From: Comamonas suwonensis | Lineage (GTDB): Bacteria > Pseudomonadota > Gammaproteobacteria > Burkholderiales > Burkholderiaceae_C | Assembly (NCBI RefSeq): GCF_012844455.2 | Contig: NZ_JABBCQ020000009.1 | Location: 1 to 64,000, forward strand | Reading direction: 5' to 3' | Length of the DNA: 64,000 nucleotides | Shown here: positions 18,016-27,094 of the stretch, piece by piece | Layout of the letters: each line of letters starts with the position of its first letter | How positions within the stretch are numbered: position 1 is the stretch's first letter | Program-made: the position numbers and the translations under genes | The notes under the pieces: model-generated | Seen by the model: the letters and a program-made list of their open reading frames with translations, nothing else | Database searches by the model: none | Told to the model about the DNA's origin: nothing

Positions 18016-19314
18016 ATGCGAACGTTCAAAAAAATCCTGACTGGCGGTGCAGCACTGGTTGCCGTGCTGGCAGTCGCCGGTCTGGCACTCACCCATCAGG
18101 GCGAGATCGCCACACAAGCCAGCATTCCATCCGCTGACTTTACCCCCCAGCAAATCGCCAAGGGCAAGCTGCTGGCCGCCATGGGCGACTGCGCCGTCTG
18201 CCACACCGCAGCCAACGGCAAGACCAATGCCGGCGGTCTGGCCATGCCCAGCCCCTTCGGCACCATCTACACCAGCAACATCACGCCAGACATGCAGACC
18301 GGCATTGGCAGCTGGACCTATGAAGCCTTTGAGCGCGCCATGCGCCACGGTGTGGACCGCGAAGGCCAGTACCTCTATCCCGCCTTCCCCTACACGGCCT
18401 TCAGCCGCGTGACCGATGAAGACATGAAGGATCTGTACGCCTTCCTGATGAGCGAGCCCGCTGTATCGAATGAAGCGCCCAAGACCGCGCTGAACTTCCC
18501 TTACAACGTGCGCCGCGGCATTGCCGCCTGGAACTGGCTCAACCTCAAACCCGGCGTGGTCGCTGACGATGCACAGCAAGCCCCCGAGTGGAATCGCGGA
18601 GCCTATCTGGTCGAAGGCCTGGGCCACTGCAGCGCCTGCCACACCCCGCGCAACGGCATGGCCGCTGAGAAGACTGGCGAATTCCACTTTGCAGGCGGCA
18701 GCGCTGAAGGCTGGGACGCACCGGCTCTGACCTCCAAATCGGCATCGCCCCTGCCCTGGACCAAGGGTGATCTGGTTGACTACATGAAGACCGGCTTCTC
18801 CGAGCGCCACAGCGTGGCTGCCGGCCCCATGGCCCCCGTGGCCCACGGTCTGTCCCAGCAAAGCGATGCCGACATTGACGCCATTGCCACCTACCTGATG
18901 AGCTACCGCGACGCCAATGCCGCCCCCGGCGATGCCAAAGCGCTGATCGAAGAGAAGACTGCCAAGCCCAAGCTGGCACTGGACACTGAAGGCTACCGTC
19001 TGTACCAGGGTGCCTGCATGGCCTGCCACCGCGCCGACCCTTCGGCCAGCACCTTTGGCGTGCGCCCGCAATTGGCACTGAGCACCAGCCTGCATTCCGC
19101 CTCGCCTGACAACGCCATCATGGCCGTCCTGGAAGGCGTGCAGAACCCAGCCCATGCAGATCTGGGTACCATGCCCGCCTTCCGCCATGCTTTAAGCGAT
19201 GCGCAAATTGCCACCCTGCTCAACACCATGCGCATGCAATACGGCGTGGATGCATGGAAGGACCTTCCCGCCAAGGTAGGCCAGCTGCGTAAACAGTCTC
19301 AAGCACAGCACTGA
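18016..19314 (+). CDS. Triheme cytochrome c subunit
   Basis: 432 aa from ATG 18016 (MRTFKKILTG); an upstream in-frame start would overlap the preceding gene and lacks support. An N-terminal hydrophobic signal or anchor (AALVAVLAVAGLALT) is followed by three CXXCH heme sites: CAVCH near residue 60, CSACH near 205 and CMACH near 335. This matches the alcohol/aldehyde dehydrogenase cytochrome subunit family. It likely accepts electrons from the Mo/Fe-S hydroxylase encoded directly upstream and passes them to the respiratory chain at the periplasmic face of the membrane. Confidence 0.92.
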   Translation: MRTFKKILTGGAALVAVLAVAGLALTHQGEIATQASIPSADFTPQQIAKGKLLAAMGDCAVCHTAANGKTNAGGLAMPSPFGTIYTSNITPDMQTGIGSWTYEAFERAMRHGVDREGQYLYPAFPYTAFSRVTDEDMKDLYAFLMSEPAVSNEAPKTALNFPYNVRRGIAAWNWLNLKPGVVADDAQQAPEWNRGAYLVEGLGHCSACHTPRNGMAAEKTGEFHFAGGSAEGWDAPALTSKSASPLPWTKGDLVDYMKTGFSERHSVAAGPMAPVAHGLSQQSDADIDAIATYLMSYRDANAAPGDAKALIEEKTAKPKLALDTEGYRLYQGACMACHRADPSASTFGVRPQLALSTSLHSASPDNAIMAVLEGVQNPAHADLGTMPAFRHALSDAQIATLLNTMRMQYGVDAWKDLPAKVGQLRKQSQAQH

Positions 19315-19332
19315 TACACAGCACTCCCCACT

Positions 19333-19373
19333 GGCCTTCCCTGTCCTTCACAATGGCCATGGAAGGCCTTTTT
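19333..19373 (+). terminator. Terminator after the cytochrome gene
   Basis: GGCCTTCC and GGAAGGCC arms with a 20-nt loop, directly followed by TTTTT. It would separate the hydroxylase operon from xdhC partially or fully. Confidence 0.6.
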
Positions 19374-19432
19374 ACGCCGACAGCGGCACATGACTGATTC
19401 GGCAGTTGCCAGCTAAATAAAGAAAGCAAGCA

Positions 19433-20515
19433 ATGGACAATATCGACGTCCTGGTCCTGAAGGCCTTACGCGACTGGCGCAGCGCCGGACAGCGCGCCTT
19501 GCTGGCCACTGTCGTGCGCACCTGGGGCTCATCACCCCGTCCCGTTGGCTCCATGATGGCCTTGCGTGAAGACGGCCGCGCCATTGGCTCGGTCTCTGGC
19601 GGCTGCATTGAAGACGATTTGATTGCGCGCCACACCCATTCGCTGAACCAGAACCAAGGCATTCCGGATGTTCCACCGCAACTGGTGCGCTACGGCGTCA
19701 GCGCCGATGAAGCCCACCGCTTTGGCCTGCCCTGCGGCGGCACGCTAGAGCTGCTGCTGGAGTTCAACCCCGACGCCGCCAGTCTGCAAGAGCTGGTGAT
19801 CCAGCTTGAAGCCGGATCGCTGGTGAAACGTAGCGTGAACTGCGCCACCGGCGAAGCCAGCCTGCAGCTGGCCGAGCAGCCTGATGCGCTGGAGTTTGAC
19901 GGCCACACGCTTACCAACCACCTTGGCCCCGGCTACCGCATGCTGCTGATTGGCGCGGGCGCGTTGGCCGAATATCTGGCCACGATGGCGCTGTTCAATG
20001 GTTTCACCGTCACCGTCTGCGACCCGCGCGAGGAATACATAGGCAGCTGGTCTGTGCCGCAAGTCAGCAAGGTGATGGACATGCCCGACGATGCCGTCAC
20101 CGCCTTCAAGCCCGATGCACGCAGCTGCATTGTGGCTCTGACGCACGACCCCAAACTGGACGATCTGGCCCTGCTCGAAGCCGTGCAAAGCGCCGCCTTT
20201 TACGTGGGAGCCATCGGCTCGCGCCGCAACAACCATGCGCGCCGCGAACGCATGATGGAGCACTTTGGCGAGACCGAAGAATCACTGGCCAAGTTGCGCG
20301 GGCCTATCGGCCTTTATATCGGCAGCAAAACTCCGGCCGAGATTGCGGTGAGCGTGATGGCCGAAATTCTGGCCGTGAAAAATGCAGTGCCGCTGCCCCA
20401 AGCCATGTCGGTAGAAGTGGCCAAACACGAGCAGGACATTGTCATGAACGAAGCCAGCACACATTGTGCAATTCCAGAAATCGTCAGCCCGGCAAGCGCG
20501 GCGCAACAGCCCTGA
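19433..20515 (+). CDS. XdhC/CoxI-family molybdenum hydroxylase maturation protein
   Basis: Binds molybdenum cofactor, promotes its sulfuration and inserts it into xanthine-oxidase-family enzymes. The 360-aa protein shows the N-terminal XdhC/CoxI domain (LLATVVRTWGSSPRPVGS, GSVSGGCIEDD) and a C-terminal Rossmann-like domain with GAIGSRRN near residue 260. Its place just after the Mo hydroxylase genes suggests that it serves that enzyme. A terminator-like hairpin lies between, so it may have its own promoter. Confidence 0.92.
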   Translation: MDNIDVLVLKALRDWRSAGQRALLATVVRTWGSSPRPVGSMMALREDGRAIGSVSGGCIEDDLIARHTHSLNQNQGIPDVPPQLVRYGVSADEAHRFGLPCGGTLELLLEFNPDAASLQELVIQLEAGSLVKRSVNCATGEASLQLAEQPDALEFDGHTLTNHLGPGYRMLLIGAGALAEYLATMALFNGFTVTVCDPREEYIGSWSVPQVSKVMDMPDDAVTAFKPDARSCIVALTHDPKLDDLALLEAVQSAAFYVGAIGSRRNNHARRERMMEHFGETEESLAKLRGPIGLYIGSKTPAEIAVSVMAEILAVKNAVPLPQAMSVEVAKHEQDIVMNEASTHCAIPEIVSPASAAQQP

Positions 20516-20556
20516 CAAGCACCAGGAAACAAGTCCTTTCGGACATCACAACATAA

Positions 20557-20578
20557 AGTGCGGCCTGCGGGCCGCACT
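20557..20578 (+). terminator. Terminator after xdhC
   Basis: AGTGCGGCC / GGCCGCACT with a 4-nt loop, followed after four bases by a short T run (CTTTTT). Confidence 0.75.
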
Positions 20579-20620
20579 ATGCTTTTTGGAGCACGCATCC
20601 GGCGTACCATTGCCGCCTGA

Positions 20621-21649
20621 ATGACGACCGCCAAGAAAAAGAAATCGCCTGCGCGCAAGCGCAGCCTTGCTTCCAGAGCTGCTGCCTTCGGCATCTTCCG
20701 CATCAAGCGCTTTGTGCTGTCTGCCGGAGCCTCGGCGCTTGCCAGCTTTCAGATTGCCAGTTGCAGCTTCGACCCGGCCTCATCGGCTGACAAGCTGCTC
20801 AATCAGGCGCTGGCCGCACTGCATATTCAGGCACTGAACATCCCTGCCCTGAGCGCTCTGAATGAGACGCTCAGCGCCTTTCGCAAAAACGGCTGGCCCG
20901 ATCTCGATGCCCCTGCAGGCCACACCAGCTCCGTGGGCGGCAAGGTTGACAAGGTCGACGTCACGGCTTCTGGCCAGCCCACGCGCTTCGCCAACTGCTC
21001 GCAGTTCTTTCCCGGCGGCAAGGCACCAACTCTACAGCTTCACCCACATGAACGTGAGCTGTGCTTCAGCAGCTTCGCCGTGCTGCACAACGGCTCGACC
21101 AAGACACCGGTCTTTGTCGCCCAGCGGCTGAACCGACGCCTGCTGGAGCAAGGCCAGGGCTTGAAGCGCGCCGACAAGTTCTATGCCGATGCCCGCCTCC
21201 CCCGGGCTGAGCGCTCAGAGCTGGACGACTACAAGCACTCGGGCTACTCGCGCGGCCACATGGCACCGGCCGCGGACATGAGCACGCCCGAGGCCATGGC
21301 GCAAAGCTTTAGTCTGGCGAATATGGTTCCGCAAAATCAGATTCACAACGCTGGCGCTTGGAGTCAGGTGGAGCAAGCCACGCGCAAATATGCGCTGCGC
21401 GCCAAGGGCGATGTCTATGTTTTCACCGGCCCTGTCTTCACCAAGAATGCCGCGGTGATCGGTCCGGGCAAAGTAGCGGTACCCGACTACATCTTCAAGC
21501 TGGTCTATGACGCCAGCACCTATAAGAGCTGGGTCTACTGGCAGGCGAACAGCGCCGACACCCGCATGAGCGCGCCCATCAGCTATGAAGAGTTCACGCG
21601 GCGCACCGGCATGCCCTTGCTATCGTCCATCCCGGCGCAACGCGCTTGA
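20621..21649 (+). CDS. DNA/RNA non-specific endonuclease (NUC1/Serratia nuclease family)
   Basis: Mg-dependent hydrolysis of DNA and RNA. At 342 aa it has a basic N terminus (AKKKK...RKR) and a hydrophobic stretch near 31-48 ending in a cysteine, which may export or anchor it, then a long linker and the nuclease core. The motif is SRGHMAPAADM at about 210-220, with His213 as general base; the usual first residue of DRGH is Ser here. NMVPQNQIHNAGAW supplies the Mg-binding Asn. Single gene between two terminator hairpins. Role could be nutrient scavenging or competition. Confidence 0.88.
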   Translation: MTTAKKKKSPARKRSLASRAAAFGIFRIKRFVLSAGASALASFQIASCSFDPASSADKLLNQALAALHIQALNIPALSALNETLSAFRKNGWPDLDAPAGHTSSVGGKVDKVDVTASGQPTRFANCSQFFPGGKAPTLQLHPHERELCFSSFAVLHNGSTKTPVFVAQRLNRRLLEQGQGLKRADKFYADARLPRAERSELDDYKHSGYSRGHMAPAADMSTPEAMAQSFSLANMVPQNQIHNAGAWSQVEQATRKYALRAKGDVYVFTGPVFTKNAAVIGPGKVAVPDYIFKLVYDASTYKSWVYWQANSADTRMSAPISYEEFTRRTGMPLLSSIPAQRA

Positions 21650-21683
21650 CTCAGACCCACAGGGAATCAAAAAAGGAAGCGAA

Positions 21684-21747
21684 TAGCGCTTTACTTATAT
21701 AGATCTCAGCTAATAAATTAGCTGAGATTGATTATATTCAAGCGCTA
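21684..21747. terminator. Nested hairpin between convergent genes (element R3)
   Basis: Inner perfect 12-bp stem ATCTCAGCTAAT / ATTAGCTGAGAT with a 2-nt loop (21703-21728), inside outer arms TAGCGCTT / AAGCGCTA. T-rich and A-rich flanks fit bidirectional termination of the nuclease and LysR genes. Outer arms match the dispersed hairpin family. Confidence 0.65.
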
Positions 21748-21769
21748 AAAGCTCATTTTTTAATAGCAT

Positions 21770-22711
21770 TCAGGCATCCACTCCAAGCGCAGCCGTCTCA
21801 CGCAAGCTGTCCACCAACAGCTGGCTGGCCGGCGTTTTCGCTCGCCCTCGCAACGTGATGATGCCCACATGCGGCAGCTCGATCGGCAGCTTGAGATTCA
21901 GGATGCACAGCAAGCCTTGGCGCTCGAAATGCTCGGCAACGCTGCGGGCCAGAAAGCCAATCGCTGGCCGCTGCTGCATGCTCGACAGCGTGACCAGAAA
22001 AGACGAGGTTTCTATGATGTCCGCCGGCGGCACCAGCTGGTGCTTGTAGAACATCTGAGCCAGCTTCGAGCGCGATGAAGCCCATGGCGGTGGCACCACC
22101 CAGGGCAGCTGCGCCAGCAGCGTCCAGTCCGGCTGCGGCGTCTTGGCCAACGGATGCTCGGGACTCACCACAATGCACATGGTCTCGGGGTACAGAGACT
22201 CGGTTTCCAGATCCGGCGATGCATAACCGGGCTCCAGCCGGCCTACGATCAAGTCCAGCTCTCCCACACGCAGCCTGGGCAGCAGCCGCGTGAGGTCGCC
22301 CTCCTCCACCATGACCGTCGTCAGAGGAGAGTGCTGCTTGAGCTGCAAAATGGCCGGCATCAGCAGGCTGGGCAAAGCGACCACCATCGCACCCACGCTG
22401 GTCCTGCCCACGCCGCCGCTAGCCTGCGCCGTAATTTCATCGCGCGTGCGCTGGTAATCGGCAAGCACCGAGCGGGCAAAGCGCACCACGGTGACTCCAT
22501 GAGAGGTGGGCTCGGTGCCGCGTGTGGAGCGGAGGAACAGTTGCAGGTCGAACATCTTCTCGATCTCCACCAGCATCTTGGACACCGCAGGCTGAGTGAT
22601 CGACAGGAACTCCGACACCCGTCCCAGGTGGCGAAACTCGTCCAGCGCCACCAGCAATTGCAGGTGGCGCAGCTTCAAGTTGGATCTCAGAACGCGATCT
22701 ATCTGGCTCAT
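21770..22711 (-). CDS. LysR-family transcriptional regulator (GbpR/CbbR-like)
   Basis: 313-aa LTTR with winged HTH (RHLQLLVALDEFRHLGRVSEFLSITQPAVSKMLVEIE) and a two-lobed effector domain. The type is common next to Bug receptors and sugar-acid genes. It is divergent from the Bug-UxaA operon with 130 bp between, where a perfect 8-bp inverted repeat sits. It probably activates that operon in response to a sugar acid or breakdown product. Confidence 0.9.
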   Translation of the reverse strand: MSQIDRVLRSNLKLRHLQLLVALDEFRHLGRVSEFLSITQPAVSKMLVEIEKMFDLQLFLRSTRGTEPTSHGVTVVRFARSVLADYQRTRDEITAQASGGVGRTSVGAMVVALPSLLMPAILQLKQHSPLTTVMVEEGDLTRLLPRLRVGELDLIVGRLEPGYASPDLETESLYPETMCIVVSPEHPLAKTPQPDWTLLAQLPWVVPPPWASSRSKLAQMFYKHQLVPPADIIETSSFLVTLSSMQQRPAIGFLARSVAEHFERQGLLCILNLKLPIELPHVGIITLRGRAKTPASQLLVDSLRETAALGVDA

Positions 22712-22733
22712 GGGGTGTTTGCAGGATCTGCAG

Positions 22734-22759
22734 CTTCATAACCTAAAAGCTATGAAGCG
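22734..22759. promoter_or_regulatory. Inverted repeat in the LysR / sugar-acid operon promoter region
   Basis: GCTTCATA (22734-22741) and TATGAAGC (22752-22759), perfect arms, 10-nt spacer, about 23 bp upstream of the LysR start. Suitable size for an LTTR recognition site. Confidence 0.5.
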
Positions 22760-22841
22760 AGTCCGCTATGTCATTAGATTGCAATCATTATCTTCAGAAT
22801 AATCCGCGGGCAGACCCTAAAACAATGATTCGGAGACAACG

Positions 22842-23837
22842 ATGAATCCCTCCCGCCCCATGACCAGGCGCCAGCTCGTGCTTGGCAGCCTCGGCACCGC
22901 AGCCTTGACCACGATACCGGCACGCGTGTTCGCCGCCGAGTACCCCGAGCGTCCCATCACCTTCATCTGCCCCTGGCCGGCCGGCGGCACCGCCGATCGC
23001 TCCATGCGCGTCATTTGCCAGATCGCGGCCCGCGAGCTCGGCCAACCGATTGCGCTGGAAAACCGTGCCGGTGCCTCCGGCATGATCGGCTCCAAGACCC
23101 TGTCTTCGGCGCGTCCCGACGGCTACACCATCGGTCAGATTCCGATTTCAGTAACCCGCTTTTCCCAGCTGGGCACGGTACAACTTGATCCGTTGAAGGA
23201 CTTCACCTATCTGGCACGGACCTCGGGCCAGACCTTTGGCATTGCCGTGCCCGCGAACTCTCCGTTCAAGTCTTTGCGCGACGTGGTCGCCAAAGCCAAG
23301 GCCCAGCCCGGCGTCATCACCTATGCGCACGCAGGTATCGGCAGCGCTACCCATGTGGGCATGGAGCAGTTCGCACAAGCAGCGGGCGTGAAATTCAACT
23401 CTATCGCCTACAAAGGCGGCTCTGCAGCCTTGCAGGACGTGCTGGGCGGACAGGTCGACCTGCTGGCCGACAGCTCCTCCTGGGCACCGCACGTAGAAGC
23501 CGGCAAGATGCGCCTGCTGGCCACCTGGGGCGAGGCACGCACGCCACGCTTCAAGGACACTCCCACGCTCAAGGAGCTGGGTTTTGACGTGGTGGTGGAG
23601 GCACCCAACGGCATCGGTGCCCCCAAAGGCTTGCCCGCCGCCGTCGAAAAGCGCCTGCGTGATGCCTTCCGCAATGCCATCAACAGCGAGGAGTTTCGCA
23701 AGGTGGCCGAGAGCATCGATGCGCCGGTCATGTACCAGGACGGCCCTGATTACCGTAAATACATACAGGCCGTCTACCAGCAAGAGACCGATCTGATCCG
23801 CAAGCTCAATCTCAAGGAGCTGATGGCCAAGGGCTAA
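22842..23837 (+). CDS. Bug-family solute-binding receptor
   Basis: 331 aa. The twin-Arg-like start (TRRQLVLGSLGTAALTT) ending in VFA is a signal peptide. The mature part begins EYPERPITFICPWPAGGTADR, the Bug ligand-contact loop, and ENRAGASGMIG follows. First gene of the sugar-acid operon, with GGAGA before the ATG. A second Bug receptor lies in the same operon (27095), so the operon may handle two related ligands, or one may act in signalling. No cognate membrane components are present. Confidence 0.9.
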   Translation: MNPSRPMTRRQLVLGSLGTAALTTIPARVFAAEYPERPITFICPWPAGGTADRSMRVICQIAARELGQPIALENRAGASGMIGSKTLSSARPDGYTIGQIPISVTRFSQLGTVQLDPLKDFTYLARTSGQTFGIAVPANSPFKSLRDVVAKAKAQPGVITYAHAGIGSATHVGMEQFAQAAGVKFNSIAYKGGSAALQDVLGGQVDLLADSSSWAPHVEAGKMRLLATWGEARTPRFKDTPTLKELGFDVVVEAPNGIGAPKGLPAAVEKRLRDAFRNAINSEEFRKVAESIDAPVMYQDGPDYRKYIQAVYQQETDLIRKLNLKELMAKG

Positions 23838-23885
23838 CCCCCGCCATTGCCTGTCCCGTCCGCTTGCCGCTTTTCTACTTTTCTC

Positions 23886-25409
23886 ATGAACCACAGCTCC
23901 CTGCTTCGTCTGCACCCGAACGACAACGTACTGGTTGCCAAGACCGCCATTGCCCTGGGCGAGGTGATCGCCGAATTCGGCGTGCGCGCCAGGGCGCAGA
24001 TTCCCGCCGGCCACAAGATCGCAGCGCGGGCCATTGCGGCTGGCGAGAGCGTGTTGAAGTACGACACGATGATCGGCGTGGCCGCGCGCGACCTGCAAGC
24101 CGGCGACTATGTGCACAGTCACAACCTCTCCCTGGTGGACAGTTACCGCGACCCAGGCTTTTGCCAAGACGTGCGTGCTGTGGATTTTGTGCCCGAAGCG
24201 CAGCGCGCGACCTTCATGGGCTTCGAGCGGCCCGGCGGCGGTGTGGGCACGCGTAACTTCATCGGCATTCTGTCGTCGGTGAACTGCTCTGCCACGGTGA
24301 TCAAGCGCATTGCCGCACACTTCACGCCCGAACGCCTGGCGGCGTTCCCCAACGTGGATGGCGTGGCTGCCTTTGCCCAGTCCAGCGGCTGCGGCATGTC
24401 ATCGCCCAGCGAGCATTTCGACCTGCTGCGCCGCACACTGGCTGGCTATGCACGCCACCCGAATCTGGCCGGTGTGCTCATCGTGGGTCTGGGCTGTGAG
24501 CGCAACCAGGTTGATGCGCTGCTCGACTCCCAGAGTCTGGAGTCCGGGCGTCTGCTGCGCACGCTGGTGATGCAGGAAGTCGGTGGTACGCGCCAGACCA
24601 TAGAGGCCGGCATTCGCGCCATCGAAGAGATGCTGCCCGAAGCCAACGCCGCACGGCGCACCAAAGTCAGCGCTGAGCACCTGAAAATCGGCCTCGAATG
24701 CGGCGGTTCCGACGGCTTCTCCGGCATTACCGCCAATCCCGCGCTCGGCGCAGCAATGGACTTGCTGGTGCGCCACGGCGGCACCGCCATCCTGTCCGAG
24801 ACGCCCGAGATCCATGGCGTGGAGTTCATGCTCACGCGCCGCGCGGCCACCCCGGAAGTCGGTCAAAAGCTACTGGATCGCCTGGCCTGGTGGGAGCGCT
24901 ATGCGGCGGGCCAGAACGCGCAGTTCAACGGCGTGGTCGGCCATGGCAACCAGGCCGGTGGTCTGGCCAATATTTTCGAGAAATCGCTGGGCTCGGCCAT
25001 GAAGGGCGGCACCACGCCGCTGCGCGCCGTGTACCAGTATGCCGAACCCATCGTCGAGTCAGGCTTTGTCTTCATGGACTCACCCGGCTACGACCCCGTG
25101 GCGGCAACAGGCCAAATTGCCAGCGGTGCCCAGCTGATCTGCTTTACCACCGGGCGCGGCTCCATGTTTGGCAGCAAGCCCGCGCCGACCATCAAGCTGG
25201 CGAGCAACACGCCGATGTTCCGCCGCCTTGAAGAAGACATGGACATCAACTGCGGCGTGGTGATCGATGGCGAGCTATCCGTGCCCGAGCTGGGCCAGCG
25301 CATTTTCGAACAGATTCTCTGGCATGCCTCTGGCGAACCGACCAAGAGCGAGCTGCTGGGTCTGGGAGACCACGAGTTCGTGCCCTGGCACCTGGGCATC
25401 GTGAGTTGA
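23886..25409 (+). CDS. UxaA-family altronate/galactarate-type dehydratase
   Basis: Dehydrates a hexonate or hexarate to a 2-keto-3-deoxy acid. 507 aa from MNHSSL at 23886. An N-terminal SAF domain (residues 1-100, LRLHPNDNVLVA...IPAGHKIA) is fused to the C-terminal dehydratase domain (GFERPGGGVGTRNFIGI, SSGCGMS, LGCERNQ, LECGGSDGFSG). Iron-liganding Cys and His candidates are present. Fused UxaA forms occur in E. coli UxaA and GarD. The HpaI-like aldolase encoded downstream would cleave the product. Which sugar acid is used is unresolved. Confidence 0.88.
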   Translation: MNHSSLLRLHPNDNVLVAKTAIALGEVIAEFGVRARAQIPAGHKIAARAIAAGESVLKYDTMIGVAARDLQAGDYVHSHNLSLVDSYRDPGFCQDVRAVDFVPEAQRATFMGFERPGGGVGTRNFIGILSSVNCSATVIKRIAAHFTPERLAAFPNVDGVAAFAQSSGCGMSSPSEHFDLLRRTLAGYARHPNLAGVLIVGLGCERNQVDALLDSQSLESGRLLRTLVMQEVGGTRQTIEAGIRAIEEMLPEANAARRTKVSAEHLKIGLECGGSDGFSGITANPALGAAMDLLVRHGGTAILSETPEIHGVEFMLTRRAATPEVGQKLLDRLAWWERYAAGQNAQFNGVVGHGNQAGGLANIFEKSLGSAMKGGTTPLRAVYQYAEPIVESGFVFMDSPGYDPVAATGQIASGAQLICFTTGRGSMFGSKPAPTIKLASNTPMFRRLEEDMDINCGVVIDGELSVPELGQRIFEQILWHASGEPTKSELLGLGDHEFVPWHLGIVS

Positions 25410-25447
25410 TTGTTCGCCCTCCCCACATTTTTAAATTTCCCCACGCC

Positions 25448-26923
25448 ATGCCTTTGACTCTTTCGCGCCCCGACCTGCAACGCAGCACCCACTTCATCGC
25501 AGGCCAATGGCAGCGTCCTGAAGTCGGACCCAGTTTCGACGTCACCGATCCGGCTACCGGCACCGTGATTGCCTCCATCCCCGATGCCGACGCCGCAACC
25601 GCACGCAGCGCCGTTGATGCCGCCCATGCCGCCTTTCCTGCATGGCGCAAGACACCCGCCAAACAACGCGCTCAGATTCTCAAGCGCTGGAACGATCTGG
25701 TGCTCGCGCACCAGGAAGACCTGGGACGACTGATCTCACGCGAGCAGGGCAAGCCCCTGGCCGAAGGACGTGGCGAAGTCAGTTATGCGGCCAGCTACAT
25801 CGAGTGGTTTGCCGAGGAAGCCACGCGCGCCAATGGCGAAGTGATTCCGGCACCGGCTCCGGGGCGACGCATGTTCGCCCTCAGAGAACCGGTGGGCGTG
25901 GTCGCGGCCATCACGCCCTGGAATTTTCCCGCAGCCATGATTGCGCGCAAGATTGCGCCGGCGCTCGCTGCGGGCTGCACCGTGGTCTGCAAGCCCGCCG
26001 AAGACACGCCGTTGACCTCGTTGGCGCTAATCGCCCTGGCGCAAGAGGCCGGCGTGCCACCCGGAGTGCTGAACATCGTGACAGCATCGCGCGAACACAC
26101 ACCTGAAGTAGTTGACGTCTGGCTTGACGACGCACGGGTGCGAAAAATCACCTTCACTGGCTCTACGCCGGTAGGCAAGCACCTGGCTCGCCGCTCGGCC
26201 GACACGCTCAAGAAGCTCTCTTTGGAGCTTGGCGGGAATGCGCCCTTCATCGTGTTCGAAGATGCCGACCTTGAAGCCGCCGTCGAAGGCCTGATGGCCG
26301 CCAAATTCCGCAACGGCGGCCAGACCTGCGTCTGCCCCAACCGCGTGTTCGTGCACGAGGCCGTGCACGATCGCTTTGCCGCACTGCTGGTGGCCCGTGT
26401 GGCCGCACTGCAGGTCGGCCCTGCCAGCGATCCGGCATCGCAGATCGGCCCGATGATCAATGCGCGCGCCGTTGAGAAGATCGAACGCCACGTGCAAGAC
26501 GCTGTAGCGCGTGGGGCTGTCGTGCTGACCGGCGGCATGCGCTTGCCTGCACTGGGTGCCAACTACTTTGCACCCACGGTGCTGGCAGGTGCTGACGCCA
26601 GCATGGCCTGCGCCTGCGAAGAGACTTTCGGTCCGGTCGCTCCGCTGACACGTTTTTCCGACGAGGCCGAAGTCATCGCCCAGGCCAACGACACGCCATT
26701 CGGGCTCGCGGCCTATTTCTACTCCAACGACACACGCCGTATCTGGCGCCTGGCCGATGCACTGGAAACAGGCATTGTCGGCATCAACGAAGGCGCACTG
26801 GCCGCCGAGGCCGCACCGTTTGGCGGCGTGAAGGATTCGGGCTACGGCCGCGAGGGATCGGTGCACGGTCTGGACGACTACCTGCACACCAAATACGTCT
26901 GCCAAGGCGGGCTGGATGCCTAA
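25448..26923 (+). CDS. NAD(P)-dependent aldehyde dehydrogenase (succinate/glutarate or 2-oxoglutarate semialdehyde type)
   Basis: 491 aa from ATG 25448; the 14 codons above it overlap the previous stop and are unlikely. Catalytic Glu in LSLELGGNAPF and nucleophilic Cys in NGGQTCVCPNR are intact, and the fold is the GabD/DavD type (PWNFPAAMIARKIAPALAAGCT). In a sugar-acid operon the natural substrates are 2,5-dioxopentanoate or tartronate semialdehyde. It is 38 bp after the dehydratase gene and followed by a strong hairpin. Confidence 0.88.
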   Translation: MPLTLSRPDLQRSTHFIAGQWQRPEVGPSFDVTDPATGTVIASIPDADAATARSAVDAAHAAFPAWRKTPAKQRAQILKRWNDLVLAHQEDLGRLISREQGKPLAEGRGEVSYAASYIEWFAEEATRANGEVIPAPAPGRRMFALREPVGVVAAITPWNFPAAMIARKIAPALAAGCTVVCKPAEDTPLTSLALIALAQEAGVPPGVLNIVTASREHTPEVVDVWLDDARVRKITFTGSTPVGKHLARRSADTLKKLSLELGGNAPFIVFEDADLEAAVEGLMAAKFRNGGQTCVCPNRVFVHEAVHDRFAALLVARVAALQVGPASDPASQIGPMINARAVEKIERHVQDAVARGAVVLTGGMRLPALGANYFAPTVLAGADASMACACEETFGPVAPLTRFSDEAEVIAQANDTPFGLAAYFYSNDTRRIWRLADALETGIVGINEGALAAEAAPFGGVKDSGYGREGSVHGLDDYLHTKYVCQGGLDA

Positions 26924-26924
26924 A

Positions 26925-26954
26925 GCCGCAGGCCGCAGCGATGCGGCCTGCGGC
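26925..26954. other. 13-bp perfect stem-loop inside the sugar-acid operon
   Basis: GCCGCAGGCCGCA and TGCGGCCTGCGGC with a 4-nt loop, starting two bases after the aldehyde dehydrogenase stop. No T tract, so likely an mRNA stabiliser or attenuator between the first and second halves of the operon. Confidence 0.5.
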
Positions 26955-27094
26955 CCGTACCTGAACGCAACGAGGAAGCCCAAACCACAGCAAAGCAAGA
27001 GATCCAACGCAGGGCCCGCAGCATGGAGCGGGGCTCTGCGCAACAGGGGCACCGCCCCATGCCATTAGAGCAATCACAAAAGGAGACAAGCACC

